A stretch of DNA of 10,709 nt from Bacteroidales bacterium. GTDB taxonomy: Bacteria > Bacteroidota > Bacteroidia > Bacteroidales > F082. How positions within the stretch are numbered: the stretch's first letter is position 1; every line of letters begins with the position of its first letter. Where the stretch lies: NCBI GenBank assembly GCA_029933565.1, contig JAOZNY010000094.1, forward strand, positions 1-10,709. Direction: 5' to 3'. The translations under genes were made by a program, and so were the position numbers. Below are positions 1 to 6,872 of this stretch, piece after piece. Under the pieces are notes generated by a model. The model saw only the letters and a program-made list of their open reading frames with translations, was not told where the DNA came from and did no database searches.

Positions 1-1991
1 CCTACTCTGGTAAATATTTTATCGACTATCCCAATATCAGCACTTTTCACAGGCACAAAACTTCCTATCTGAGCCATTAAAACTATTAAAGCAGTCTGTC
101 GTAACAATGCCGATTTACCCGACATATTTGGCCCTGTTAGGATAATAATCTGTTGGGTTTCATTATCCAAAAACACATTATTGGAAACATAAGTCTCCCC
201 AACTGCAAGATTTTGTTCAATTACTGGATGCCTTCCCAACTTAATATCAATTGCATAACCATCGGTTAAAGTTGGCCTTTTATAATTATTCTCTTTTGAA
301 ACCCTGGCAAATGACAGCAGACAGTCAACAGATGCAATCACAGAAGCATTTAACTGTATTGACTTTACAAATCCTGCAGCAAAATTTACCAGTTCGTCAA
401 ATAGTTTTTGTTCCAATGCAAGAATTTTTTCTTCTGCACCAAGAATTTTCTGTTCATATTCTTTTAGTTCCTCGGTAATATAACGCTCCGAACCGGTCAA
501 AGTCTGCTTGCGATGCCATTCTTCGGGGACTTTATCTTTATGCACATTGGTAACTTCCAGATAATAACCAAACACATTATTGTATCCCACCTTAAGGGAA
601 GAAATTCCTGTATTTTCCGATTCCCTTTTTTGAAGTTGTTTTAAATAGTCCTTACCAGAATAAGCAATTTGCCTAAGTTCGTCAAGTTCATCTGAAACTC
701 CATTGGCAATTGCATGGCCTTTATTAATAGTAGCAGGAGGTTCAGGCAATAATTCACTTTCAAGTTTAACAACCAGCGAACTACAGATATTCAATTTTTC
801 AGCAATTAACTCAAGTGGTTTAAAATCACTATCTGTTAAAACCTGCTTAATATCCTTAACGGATAACAGTGCCCTATGAAGTTGCGACATTTCGCGAGGA
901 CCTATTCTGGTAGTTACCACTTTGGAAATCAGGCGCTCAAGATCACCAATTCTTTTCAACTGTTCTAAAATTGAATTAGAAAGAGTACGATTTTCTACAA
1001 ACTTCGCAACAATATCCAGTCGGGCATCAATTTTATTTTTATCCTTTAAGGGAAGTGTTATCCATCGGCGCATCAACCGGGCACCCATGGGCGATTCTGT
1101 TCTGTCAATCACATCTATCAAAGTAGAACCTTCGGGGCTTAATGAATTAATCAGTTCAAGGTTGCGCATTGTAAACCTATCGAGCCAAACATAGTTTCCT
1201 TCGTCAATCCTGCTAATTCCATTAACATGGTCAAGTTTATCGTGATGTGTCTCAAACAAATAATGCAAAACTGCGCCGGCAGCAATAATCCCTTTATCAA
1301 ATTTCTCAATTCCAAAGCCTTTTAGCGAAGTGGTTTTGAAATGTTTAATAAGAAGTTCATCGGCAAAATCGTTAGTAAAAACCCAATCGTCGAATACAGA
1401 AATATAGTAAGAATCTCCATATTTTTCGATAAACCTTCCTCGTTTTTGCCTTTGTACAACAACTTCTGAAGGCATAAAACTCTGAAGCAATTTATCAATA
1501 TATTCTTCCGATCCCTCAGCAAGAAAAAATTCACCTGTTGAAATATCCAATAAAGCAATTCCTGAAATGCCCGTCTCCTGATGAATAGCAGCCAAAAAAT
1601 TATTCTTTTTTTGTTCTAATACATTGTCATTTAATGAAACACCTGGAGTTACTAATTCTGTCACACCTCTTTTAACAATTTTTTTTGCCAATTTAGGGTC
1701 TTCCAATTGATCACAAATAGCAACCCTATACCCTGCTCTTACCAATTTTGGTAAATAGGTCTCCAACGAATGATGTGGAAAACCAGCCAAATCGATAAAT
1801 GCAGCGGCACCATTTCTTCGTTTTGTAAGTACAATGCCCAGTGCCTTTGATGCACTTACAGCATCATCTCCAAATGTTTCATAAAAATCGCCAACCCTAA
1901 ACAACAACAAGGCATCAGGATATTTAGCCTTAATGCTATTGTACTGTTTCATCAGCGGAGTTTCCGCATGTTTTTTAATTTTTTCTGCCAT
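1..1991 (-). CDS. mutS: DNA mismatch repair protein MutS (C-terminus cut by window edge)
   Basis: MutS binds mispaired or unpaired bases and, with ATP, recruits MutL to start mismatch repair. Translation from the ATG at 1991 gives 663 codons with no stop, running off the window; the family is usually about 850-880 residues, so roughly three quarters is present. The mismatch-recognition Phe-x-Glu is visible as F36-Y37-E38 in the segment RVGDFYETFGDD, at the same residue numbers as in E. coli. The connector, lever and clamp regions follow, including LAGFPHHSLETYLPKL and the core segment SPMGARLMRRW. The Walker A P-loop GPNMSGKS lies at residues 620-627 (bases 111-134). Walker B and the ABC signature lie beyond the window. 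The last residues read KIFTRVG, the normal MutS continuation, so this is edge truncation and not a broken gene. The start is supported by a -7/-33 promoter 13 bases upstream. The gene is divergent from the methyltransferase gene at 2125. Confidence 0.97.
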   Translation of the reverse strand, partial: MAEKIKKHAETPLMKQYNSIKAKYPDALLLFRVGDFYETFGDDAVSASKALGIVLTKRRNGAAAFIDLAGFPHHSLETYLPKLVRAGYRVAICDQLEDPKLAKKIVKRGVTELVTPGVSLNDNVLEQKKNNFLAAIHQETGISGIALLDISTGEFFLAEGSEEYIDKLLQSFMPSEVVVQRQKRGRFIEKYGDSYYISVFDDWVFTNDFADELLIKHFKTTSLKGFGIEKFDKGIIAAGAVLHYLFETHHDKLDHVNGISRIDEGNYVWLDRFTMRNLELINSLSPEGSTLIDVIDRTESPMGARLMRRWITLPLKDKNKIDARLDIVAKFVENRTLSNSILEQLKRIGDLERLISKVVTTRIGPREMSQLHRALLSVKDIKQVLTDSDFKPLELIAEKLNICSSLVVKLESELLPEPPATINKGHAIANGVSDELDELRQIAYSGKDYLKQLQKRESENTGISSLKVGYNNVFGYYLEVTNVHKDKVPEEWHRKQTLTGSERYITEELKEYEQKILGAEEKILALEQKLFDELVNFAAGFVKSIQLNASVIASVDCLLSFARVSKENNYKRPTLTDGYAIDIKLGRHPVIEQNLAVGETYVSNNVFLDNETQQIIILTGPNMSGKSALLRQTALIVLMAQIGSFVPVKSADIGIVDKIFTRV

Positions 1992-2004
1992 AATTTGTAA
2001 GCAA

Positions 2005-2037
2005 CAAAAGTATAAAATGATAGCATTCAATTTCAAA
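2005..2037 (-). promoter_or_regulatory. Bacteroidota-type promoter for mutS
   Basis: Read on the minus strand, TTTG (2037-2034) lies 21 bases upstream of TACTTTTG (2012-2005), an exact match to the Bacteroidota -7 consensus TAnnTTTG with the -33 TTTG at an acceptable spacing. The mutS ATG follows at 1991, so the 5' leader would be very short. This is consensus matching only; the start site is inferred. Confidence 0.6.
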
Positions 2038-2095
2038 TTATTTATTTGCTCAAAATAATTTTATGAAACAAATCCTTTCCGTTTATTACAATTTT

Positions 2096-2103
2096 TACTT
2101 TTG
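2096..2103 (+). promoter_or_regulatory. -7 promoter element for the TrmH-family gene
   Basis: TACTTTTG matches TAnnTTTG exactly. A weak -33 candidate (TTTC at 2076-2079) lies 16 bases upstream. Transcription would begin near 2108-2111, downstream of the in-frame TTG at 2101 and upstream of the ATG at 2125, which argues for the ATG as the translation start. It is divergent from the mutS promoter, about 60 bp away. Confidence 0.55.
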
Positions 2104-2124
2104 CCAACTACTAAAGTTGTAAAC

Positions 2125-2667
2125 ATGAGAAAGTTAAAAACTTATGAATTAGGAAGAATAAGTGTTGAAGAATATAAAAAATCGGAAAAATTACCCTTAA
2201 TTATAGTATTAGATAACATCAGAAGTTTAAACAATATCGGGTCTATTTTCAGGACGGCTGATGCTTTTCGTGTTGAGGAGATTCATTTATGTGGAATTAC
2301 TGCCTGTCCTCCACATCGAGAAATACACAAAACCGCTCTGGGTGCTACTGAATCGGTAGATTGGAAGTACTTTAAAAACACTTTGGAATCAGTAAATTTA
2401 TTAAAAGAAAAAGGCTATATAATTGCCTCATTAGAACAGGCTGAAGGTAGCATAATCTTAGATGAATTTAAGCCTGCTCAAGGAAACAAATACGCTCTTA
2501 TTTTAGGTAACGAAATTAAAGGAGTTGGCGATGAAGTTATAAATAATTCAGATGTTTGTATAGAAATTCCGCAGTTAGGAACTAAACATTCATTTAACGT
2601 TACCGTGAGCTGTGGAATCGCAATCTACAGTATTGCCCTGAATCTCAGGTACTTAAAATTATCGTAA
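2125..2667 (+). CDS. TrmH/SpoU-family RNA 2'-O-methyltransferase
   Basis: Predicted SPOUT-class methyltransferase that transfers a methyl group from S-adenosylmethionine to a ribose 2'-OH in tRNA or rRNA; the target nucleoside cannot be told from sequence. The 180-residue product has the three SpoU motifs. Motif 1 is at residues 31-48 (NIRSLNNIGSIFRTADAF, with catalytic-type Arg43). Motif 2 is at 126-134 (ILGNEIKGV, with Glu130). Motif 3 is at 148-168 (IPQLGTKHSFNVTVSCGI then AIY, with Asn158), which forms part of the trefoil-knot cofactor site. The segment HKTALGATESVDW (68-80) is typical of Bacteroidota members. The length fits a bare catalytic domain without the N-terminal substrate-binding extension of RlmB-type enzymes. 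I chose ATG 2125 because the in-frame TTG at 2101 overlaps the promoter -7 box. The gene is divergent from mutS and appears to be transcribed alone. Confidence 0.92.
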   Translation: MRKLKTYELGRISVEEYKKSEKLPLIIVLDNIRSLNNIGSIFRTADAFRVEEIHLCGITACPPHREIHKTALGATESVDWKYFKNTLESVNLLKEKGYIIASLEQAEGSIILDEFKPAQGNKYALILGNEIKGVGDEVINNSDVCIEIPQLGTKHSFNVTVSCGIAIYSIALNLRYLKLS

Positions 2668-2705
2668 CCTAATTTGTTCTCCATCGTAAAAATCTTTTAT
2701 AGTTA

Positions 2706-2736
2706 TTGTTATTAATATCAATATGTTATATCTTTG
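2706..2736 (+). promoter_or_regulatory. Promoter candidate P1 for the barrel/OmpA/TPR gene
   Basis: TATCTTTG at 2729-2736 matches TAnnTTTG, with a partial -33 (TTG at 2706-2708) 20 bases upstream. It would give a leader of about 75 bases before the ATG at 2819. Consensus match only. Confidence 0.5.
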
Positions 2737-2772
2737 CAAATACCAAAACCAATTAATTTTTCAAATTTTTTA

Positions 2773-2780
2773 TACATTTG
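2773..2780 (+). promoter_or_regulatory. Promoter candidate P2 (-7 box) for the barrel/OmpA/TPR gene
   Basis: TACATTTG is a second exact TAnnTTTG match, closer to the gene, giving a leader of about 30 bases. No good -33 element is visible at 17-23 bases upstream, so it is weaker than P1. It could be a second start site or a chance match in AT-rich DNA. Confidence 0.35.
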
Positions 2781-2818
2781 TAACTAATATTTTTATTTGA
2801 TAATAAAATTCAAAAATC

Positions 2819-5299
2819 ATGAAAAAAGTTTATTCTATTTTAACAAGCGTTTTAATCCTAAGCATGTTTCTCATGCCCCTTTCCTTCTTTGGACAGGATG
2901 AAGGAACTAATGACGCAAAAACAGAAAAGAAAAGTTCAAGTTTCAACAGTTTTCTTTTCATACAGGGACAATTTGGACCTAGTTGGTTTCATGGTGACTT
3001 AGCACAACACGGTGCTGCTCCTGACTTAGCAAATACTAGTGTAACTGGTGGACTGGGAATTGGATATCAGTTAACTCCATGGTTAAACTTTCAAGTTAAT
3101 GCAATGCGTGGCTTTGCAAAAGGTCAACAGCAAAACATTCCACCCAAAAACAATATTGGGGCCGGAGCCGGAGTACATCAGGATTTAAAAATGAATATGG
3201 ATTATATGAGTGGCGACTTACAGGCAAGCATTAACCTTATGAACCTTTTTGGTGGCTATAAGGACAGATTGTTTTCAATTAGCCTTCATGGTGGATTAGG
3301 CCAAACTCAATTTAATTCAAGAACCGAAGACCAAATTACTGGAGCTCGCGTAGCAAACAGAGGTAAATATGCAGCTGATGGAAGTACTGCACAAGGAAAT
3401 GGTATGAGTGACAGAAAGATTGCTTTAACCGTTCCTTTTGGTGGAGAACTTACTTTTAACGTTGCTGAAAAATGGGATGTTTATGGTGACTACACTTATA
3501 CATGGATGGATACTGACTGGGCTGATAATGTTAGCCATGGTGAAAAAGCATTTATCAACGATTCGTATTCTCATTTCAACTTAGGTCTTCGCTATAAGTT
3601 TATTAGCAAAAGCCCTGCTAAAATGGCAAATAACTTCGACAAAGTTGAGTTAATGGCTACTCCAAATCCTTTGGAAGAAGTTGGTGATATGGTAGAAGTT
3701 ACTATCAAAGGTACTTTCCCTCCAAAATACTTCAACGAAAATGCAATTATGTGCTTCACTCCGGTATTAAAATATGACGGTGGTGAAACTGCATTTGAGC
3801 CAATGTTCTTTAAAGGTGAAGATGTAGATGGTGATGGCACTTTAATTTCATATAAGAATGGTGGTTCTTTTGAATACACTGCTGAAGTTCCTTACGAAGA
3901 AGGAATGGCTGTTTCCGAATTATCTGTTGCTCCTGTTGTTTATAACGACAATGGTGAATCATTTACTACTTGTGGTAATGCCTTAGCAAATGGCTCAAAA
4001 GCGGCACAAGCAGAACCAAGAAAACTTGCTGACGGGGTTATTCACCTAACCAAATTTGTTCGCCATATGGAAGTAAAGAATTTTGCTCCAGACGGATACC
4101 AACTTGAAACTATCATCACCCAACAGGCTGATATTTATTTCCAGGTTAATCTTGCAAACCTTAATAACAGACTTCCTTTAAACAAAGACGAAGGAAATAC
4201 GGAAAAACTTAATGGGTCTACAGGTGACATTGAAAAAGGCTGGGCAGTTAAAAACATAACTATCAACGGTTGGGCATCTCCTGAAGGAGAAGAAACTTTC
4301 AACGAAGGTCTCTCACTAAAACGTGCCGAGACTGCTGAGAAATTCATGAAAAAGAAAATTGGTGAAGGCGCTGACGACATGAATTTCATTCTTAACGGTA
4401 ATGGTCCTGACTGGAATGGTTTTATGACTTCGGTTGAGAACTCAGCAATTGCTGATAAAAATGCTATCATCAATGTTGTTAACTCAGCTGATGCAAGTAA
4501 GAAAGAAGAAGAAATTCGTAATATGATCTTGATTTATCCTGAATTGGAACGTGATATTCTTCCTCCACTTAGACGTGCTGACATAGCAGTTAACTCTTAC
4601 GAACCAAAGAAGCCAAAGGCAAAAATTGCTGAACTTTCAACTTCTGATCCATCACAATTATCAGTTAATGAAATTCTTTATGCCGCCAACCTAACAGATG
4701 ATTTAAACACTAAAAAGCAAATTTATGCCAACGCTATGGATCAGTATCCAAAATGCTGGAGAGCGGTAAATAATGCTGCTGCTGTTGAAATTGCATTAGG
4801 TAATATTGATGCTGCCAAAGAACTTTTGGTAAAGGCTAATGAAATGAACGAGAATTCTGCTGAGATTAGTAACAATATGGGTATTGTAAAACTTTATGAA
4901 GGAGATTACAACCATGCTGAGAAATGTTTTACAAAATCACAGGAATTAGGAGCTGATGTTGATTACAATATGGGCATCACTAAAATTTATCAAGGTGACT
5001 ATGCTAATGCTGAAACATTACTTTCTGGAGCAAGTTGTGATTACAACCTTGGTTTAGCTCAGTTGTTGAACAAAAACTATAGCGGTGCACAAAAAACATT
5101 TGCATGTGTTAACCCACAAGATGGTGAAACATTGTATATCCAAGCCGCTGCAGCAGCAATGAACAACGATAGTGACAATACTTTTAAGTATCTAGGAAAT
5201 GCAATTAAAGCAGACGAGAAATATAAGAAGTGTGCTACTAATGATGTGATTTTCTTGAAATATAGAGAAGATGTCAATTTCCAGGCTCTAATAAAATAA
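2819..5299 (+). CDS. Outer-membrane beta-barrel / OmpA-like / TPR fusion protein
   Basis: 826-residue predicted envelope protein of unknown specific role. Residues 1-25 form a signal peptide (MKK start, hydrophobic core 6-23, likely cleavage before Q26); no lipobox Cys is present. Residues about 42-263 look like an 8-stranded-type outer-membrane barrel: alternating aromatic strands, Gly-rich turns, and a final strand HFNLGLRYKF (252-261). Residues 273-380 resemble a beta-sandwich linker holding a DVDGDG loop (335-340) of calcium-binding type. Residues about 436-510 are OmpA-like, with INGWASPEGEETFNEGLSL (482-500) then K-R502-A. The following segment with DWNGFMTSVENS (531-542) and LPPLRRADIAV (581-591) resembles the region after the OmpA domain in other Bacteroidales 'ASPEG' proteins. 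Residues about 630-800 carry TPR units (A-L-G-N-I-D-A-A, Y-E-G-D-Y-N-H-A, Y-Q-G-D-Y-A-N-A). It probably sits in the outer membrane with the OmpA and TPR parts in the periplasm. It is monocistronic, between its own promoters and a strong terminator. Related Bacteroidota proteins are usually called OmpA family or TPR proteins. Confidence 0.85.
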   Translation: MKKVYSILTSVLILSMFLMPLSFFGQDEGTNDAKTEKKSSSFNSFLFIQGQFGPSWFHGDLAQHGAAPDLANTSVTGGLGIGYQLTPWLNFQVNAMRGFAKGQQQNIPPKNNIGAGAGVHQDLKMNMDYMSGDLQASINLMNLFGGYKDRLFSISLHGGLGQTQFNSRTEDQITGARVANRGKYAADGSTAQGNGMSDRKIALTVPFGGELTFNVAEKWDVYGDYTYTWMDTDWADNVSHGEKAFINDSYSHFNLGLRYKFISKSPAKMANNFDKVELMATPNPLEEVGDMVEVTIKGTFPPKYFNENAIMCFTPVLKYDGGETAFEPMFFKGEDVDGDGTLISYKNGGSFEYTAEVPYEEGMAVSELSVAPVVYNDNGESFTTCGNALANGSKAAQAEPRKLADGVIHLTKFVRHMEVKNFAPDGYQLETIITQQADIYFQVNLANLNNRLPLNKDEGNTEKLNGSTGDIEKGWAVKNITINGWASPEGEETFNEGLSLKRAETAEKFMKKKIGEGADDMNFILNGNGPDWNGFMTSVENSAIADKNAIINVVNSADASKKEEEIRNMILIYPELERDILPPLRRADIAVNSYEPKKPKAKIAELSTSDPSQLSVNEILYAANLTDDLNTKKQIYANAMDQYPKCWRAVNNAAAVEIALGNIDAAKELLVKANEMNENSAEISNNMGIVKLYEGDYNHAEKCFTKSQELGADVDYNMGITKIYQGDYANAETLLSGASCDYNLGLAQLLNKNYSGAQKTFACVNPQDGETLYIQAAAAAMNNDSDNTFKYLGNAIKADEKYKKCATNDVIFLKYREDVNFQALIK

Positions 5300-5319
5300 A
5301 AATAGATTAAACTTTTTGA

Positions 5320-5359
5320 AAACTCCGGTTGCAGTAAAATGTGACCGGAGTTTCTTTTT
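5320..5359 (+). terminator. Rho-independent terminator of the barrel/OmpA/TPR gene
   Basis: A perfect 10-bp stem (AAACTCCGGT 5320-5329 with ACCGGAGTTT 5344-5353) encloses a 14-base loop and is followed by C and five T (5355-5359). It lies 20 bases after the stop codon. On the minus strand the stem is followed by only a short T run, so it is at best a weak terminator for the convergent dNK transcript. Confidence 0.85.
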
Positions 5360-5399
5360 GCTCAAACCAAAAGTTGGATAACTATATTATTAGAGAGAG

Positions 5400-6032
5400 T
5401 TAAAAAGTAACTCGGTTTATTCCTGGCTTGTACTCTTTGTTTATTTCATCAACAATTAATTGATAGTCCTTTTTATTATGTACAAAATCCAAATTGTTTG
5501 TATCCATTAATAAAATCTTCATATCTCTTTCATGCCTCATAAATTCAAAATATCCATTTTGTATTTTATCAAGATACTCATCCTTTATTTCTTGTTCGTA
5601 ATCCCTTCCTCTTTCCTTAATGTTTTCCTGAAGTTTAGGAGTTTCAACATATAAAAATACAAACAAATCGGGCTTGGGAAGTTGTGAATGGATAATCTGA
5701 AAGAATCTGTTGTACAATGCCAATTCATCCATAGCAAGTGTTTTGCCAGCGAAAATTAAGGACTTAATAATATAATAGTCTGAAATTGTAAATGTTTTAA
5801 AAAGTTCCCTGTCGCCAAGTTGATCTTTTAATTGCTGAAAACGAGAAGCAAGAAACGCCATTTCAAGTGGAAAGGCATATTTATCAGGCTCCTTATAAAA
5901 CTTGGGCAAAAAGGCATTTTCCTCAAATTGCTCTAATATTAACTTTGCGTTAAAGTCGCGAGCAATCATACTTGCAAGACTAGTTTTACCAGCCCCAATA
6001 TTACCTTCTATTGAAATAAAATTATGATTCAT
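5400..6032 (-). CDS. Deoxynucleoside kinase (dNK/dGK/dAK family)
   Basis: 210-residue P-loop kinase of the deoxyribonucleoside kinase fold, predicted to phosphorylate a deoxynucleoside with ATP for dNTP salvage; the preferred base cannot be read from sequence. Walker A is IEGNIGAGKTS (8-18). The substrate-side Glu segment is EQFEENAFLPKFY (34-46). The region aligned to the DRS/ERS motif reads TISDYYIIKSLIFA (82-95), so Asp85 is followed by Tyr and not Arg; I recall similar variants in Bacteroidota homologues. The Arg-rich LID segment is ERGRDYEQE (140-148). Length matches the bacterial family (about 200-220). It starts one base after the folK stop codon (TAA-A-ATG), suggesting translational coupling in a folK-dNK operon. 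No clear terminator follows except the shared weak hairpin at 5320-5353. Confidence 0.92.
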   Translation of the reverse strand: MNHNFISIEGNIGAGKTSLASMIARDFNAKLILEQFEENAFLPKFYKEPDKYAFPLEMAFLASRFQQLKDQLGDRELFKTFTISDYYIIKSLIFAGKTLAMDELALYNRFFQIIHSQLPKPDLFVFLYVETPKLQENIKERGRDYEQEIKDEYLDKIQNGYFEFMRHERDMKILLMDTNNLDFVHNKKDYQLIVDEINKEYKPGINRVTF

Positions 6033-6033
6033 T

Positions 6034-6534
6034 TTATACTATAAATTCTTTTACATCCAATTTATCATCGCAACTAGCAAGCAACTCCTCATTGGTTTTA
6101 TTAAATACCGGATGAACATAATTAGGAGATATTTCAACAAGTGGCACTAATGTAAACCTCCTTAAATGAATGCGCGGGTGCGGAACAACAAGGTTCTTAC
6201 TATTTATTATTTCCGAATTAAAATACAGTATATCAATATCAATAGGCCGCGATGAATAATCTTCAGTTGCATTCCTTTGTCTTCCTAAATTCATTTCAAT
6301 TTTCAAAGCCTCTTCTAAAAATAATTCTGCACTTAAACTTGTCTCTATTAGCAATACCACATTTAAAAACTTTTTATCAGTATTAAAACCCCAGGCTTTA
6401 GTTTCATAAATTGAAGATTCGGATTTAATACTCCCTAATCTCATTTGCAACTCATGCTTCGCCTTTATGATATTCTCCATTCGTGGCTCAATATTCCCTC
6501 CAAGCAGTACAAAAACATGGTTTACAATACTCAT
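6034..6534 (-). CDS. folK: 2-amino-4-hydroxy-6-hydroxymethyldihydropteridine pyrophosphokinase (HPPK)
   Basis: HPPK transfers pyrophosphate from ATP to 6-hydroxymethyl-7,8-dihydropterin, the step before dihydropteroate synthase in folate synthesis; it acts in the cytosol. The 166-residue product is the usual length for a single-domain FolK. Visible motifs are LLGGNIEPR (10-18, the usual LGSN reading LGGN), YETKAWGF (43-50), FLNVVLLIET (56-65), the Mg-binding signature RPIDIDIL (96-103, with Asp99 and Asp101 matching E. coli Asp95 and Asp97), and VPHPRIHLRRFTLVPL (117-132). It is not fused to FolB or FolP. It is the first gene of a two-gene unit with the deoxynucleoside kinase, and is divergent from sppA across a 338-bp spacer. 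Confidence 0.95.
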   Translation of the reverse strand: MSIVNHVFVLLGGNIEPRMENIIKAKHELQMRLGSIKSESSIYETKAWGFNTDKKFLNVVLLIETSLSAELFLEEALKIEMNLGRQRNATEDYSSRPIDIDILYFNSEIINSKNLVVPHPRIHLRRFTLVPLVEISPNYVHPVFNKTNEELLASCDDKLDVKEFIV

Positions 6535-6555
6535 AAATACTAATTAAGATAATTA

Positions 6556-6563
6556 CAAAATTA
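6556..6563 (-). promoter_or_regulatory. Possible -7 element for the folK-dNK operon
   Basis: On the minus strand TAATTTTG (6563-6556) matches TAnnTTTG and lies 21 bases upstream of the folK ATG. No convincing -33 TTTG is found at 17-23 bases upstream, so this is a partial promoter call. Confidence 0.35.
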
Positions 6564-6710
6564 GGAAAAACAGAAATGTAATTTACTACGAAACAACTTA
6601 AGTTTTCACCAAAATTAGTCAAGGTGAAGCATTTTTAATAGGCAGTTATTTTTATTACAATATTTCTGTGTTGGCAATCACTTTTTTCTATCATTTAATT
6701 TAATTCATAC

Positions 6711-6731
6711 TTAATATTGTGTTAATATTGT
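6711..6731. repeat. Tandem direct repeat TTAATATTGT, 11-bp period
   Basis: TTAATATTGT occurs at 6711-6720 and again at 6722-6731, separated by one G. The period is close to one DNA helical turn, so both copies would face the same side, as expected of a tandem binding site. AT-rich DNA makes chance possible. Confidence 0.5.
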
Positions 6732-6771
6732 AATTAAGAATTTTAGGCAATTACACTAACACTGAAAGGTG

Positions 6772-6808
6772 GACCGTTTACCGATTATTTTCGGTCAGTC
6801 GCCGATTA
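6772..6808. repeat. Hairpin plus direct repeat CCGATTA in the sppA leader region
   Basis: CCGATTA occurs at 6781-6787 and 6802-6808, 21 bp apart (two helical turns). Within it ACCGA (6780-6784) can pair with TCGGT (6791-6795), or GACCG (6772-6776) with CGGTC (6792-6796); the two pairings exclude each other. It stands out as GC-richer than its surroundings and lies 65-100 bp before the sppA start. Confidence 0.5.
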
Positions 6809-6872
6809 AATGTTTGTTGTTTTTGAACATTAATATTAATTCGCAGAAATATTATTAAATAAATAAAGTATC

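Larger units (their letters stand above)
6535..6872. other. Gene-free 338-bp spacer between folK and sppA
   Basis: Very AT-rich spacer between divergent genes with no credible ORF. It holds a small hairpin (TTCACC 6605-6610 with GGTGAA 6623-6628, followed by GCATTTTT), a tandem direct repeat (6711-6731), and a locally GC-richer block with a hairpin and a repeated CCGATTA (6772-6808). No exact TAnnTTTG box was found for sppA; the nearest is TGTTTTTG at 6818-6825 (one mismatch). The length is more than two simple promoters need, which suggests a long leader, a regulatory region or an unrecognised small RNA. Confidence 0.6.

Noticed and set aside
922..1558. Open frames inside mutS on the plus strand and in another minus frame
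   Set aside because: The continuous MutS translation explains the region; these frames carry no family motif.
2101..2124. TTG start at 2101 adding eight residues to the TrmH-family protein
   Set aside because: The codon lies in the TACTTTTG promoter box, and the ATG at 2125 gives the usual N-terminus of the family.
3592..4473. Minus-strand open frames inside the barrel/OmpA/TPR gene
   Set aside because: They are antisense shadows of a well-supported gene and show no recognisable domain.
6671..6687. TTGGCA-like sigma-54 promoter upstream of sppA
   Set aside because: The -12 GC element is absent (only T residues there), so the match is only half a site.
6810..6833. Seven-codon upstream ORF (MFVVFEH) before sppA
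   Set aside because: Too short to distinguish from chance in AT-rich DNA, with no clear initiation signal.
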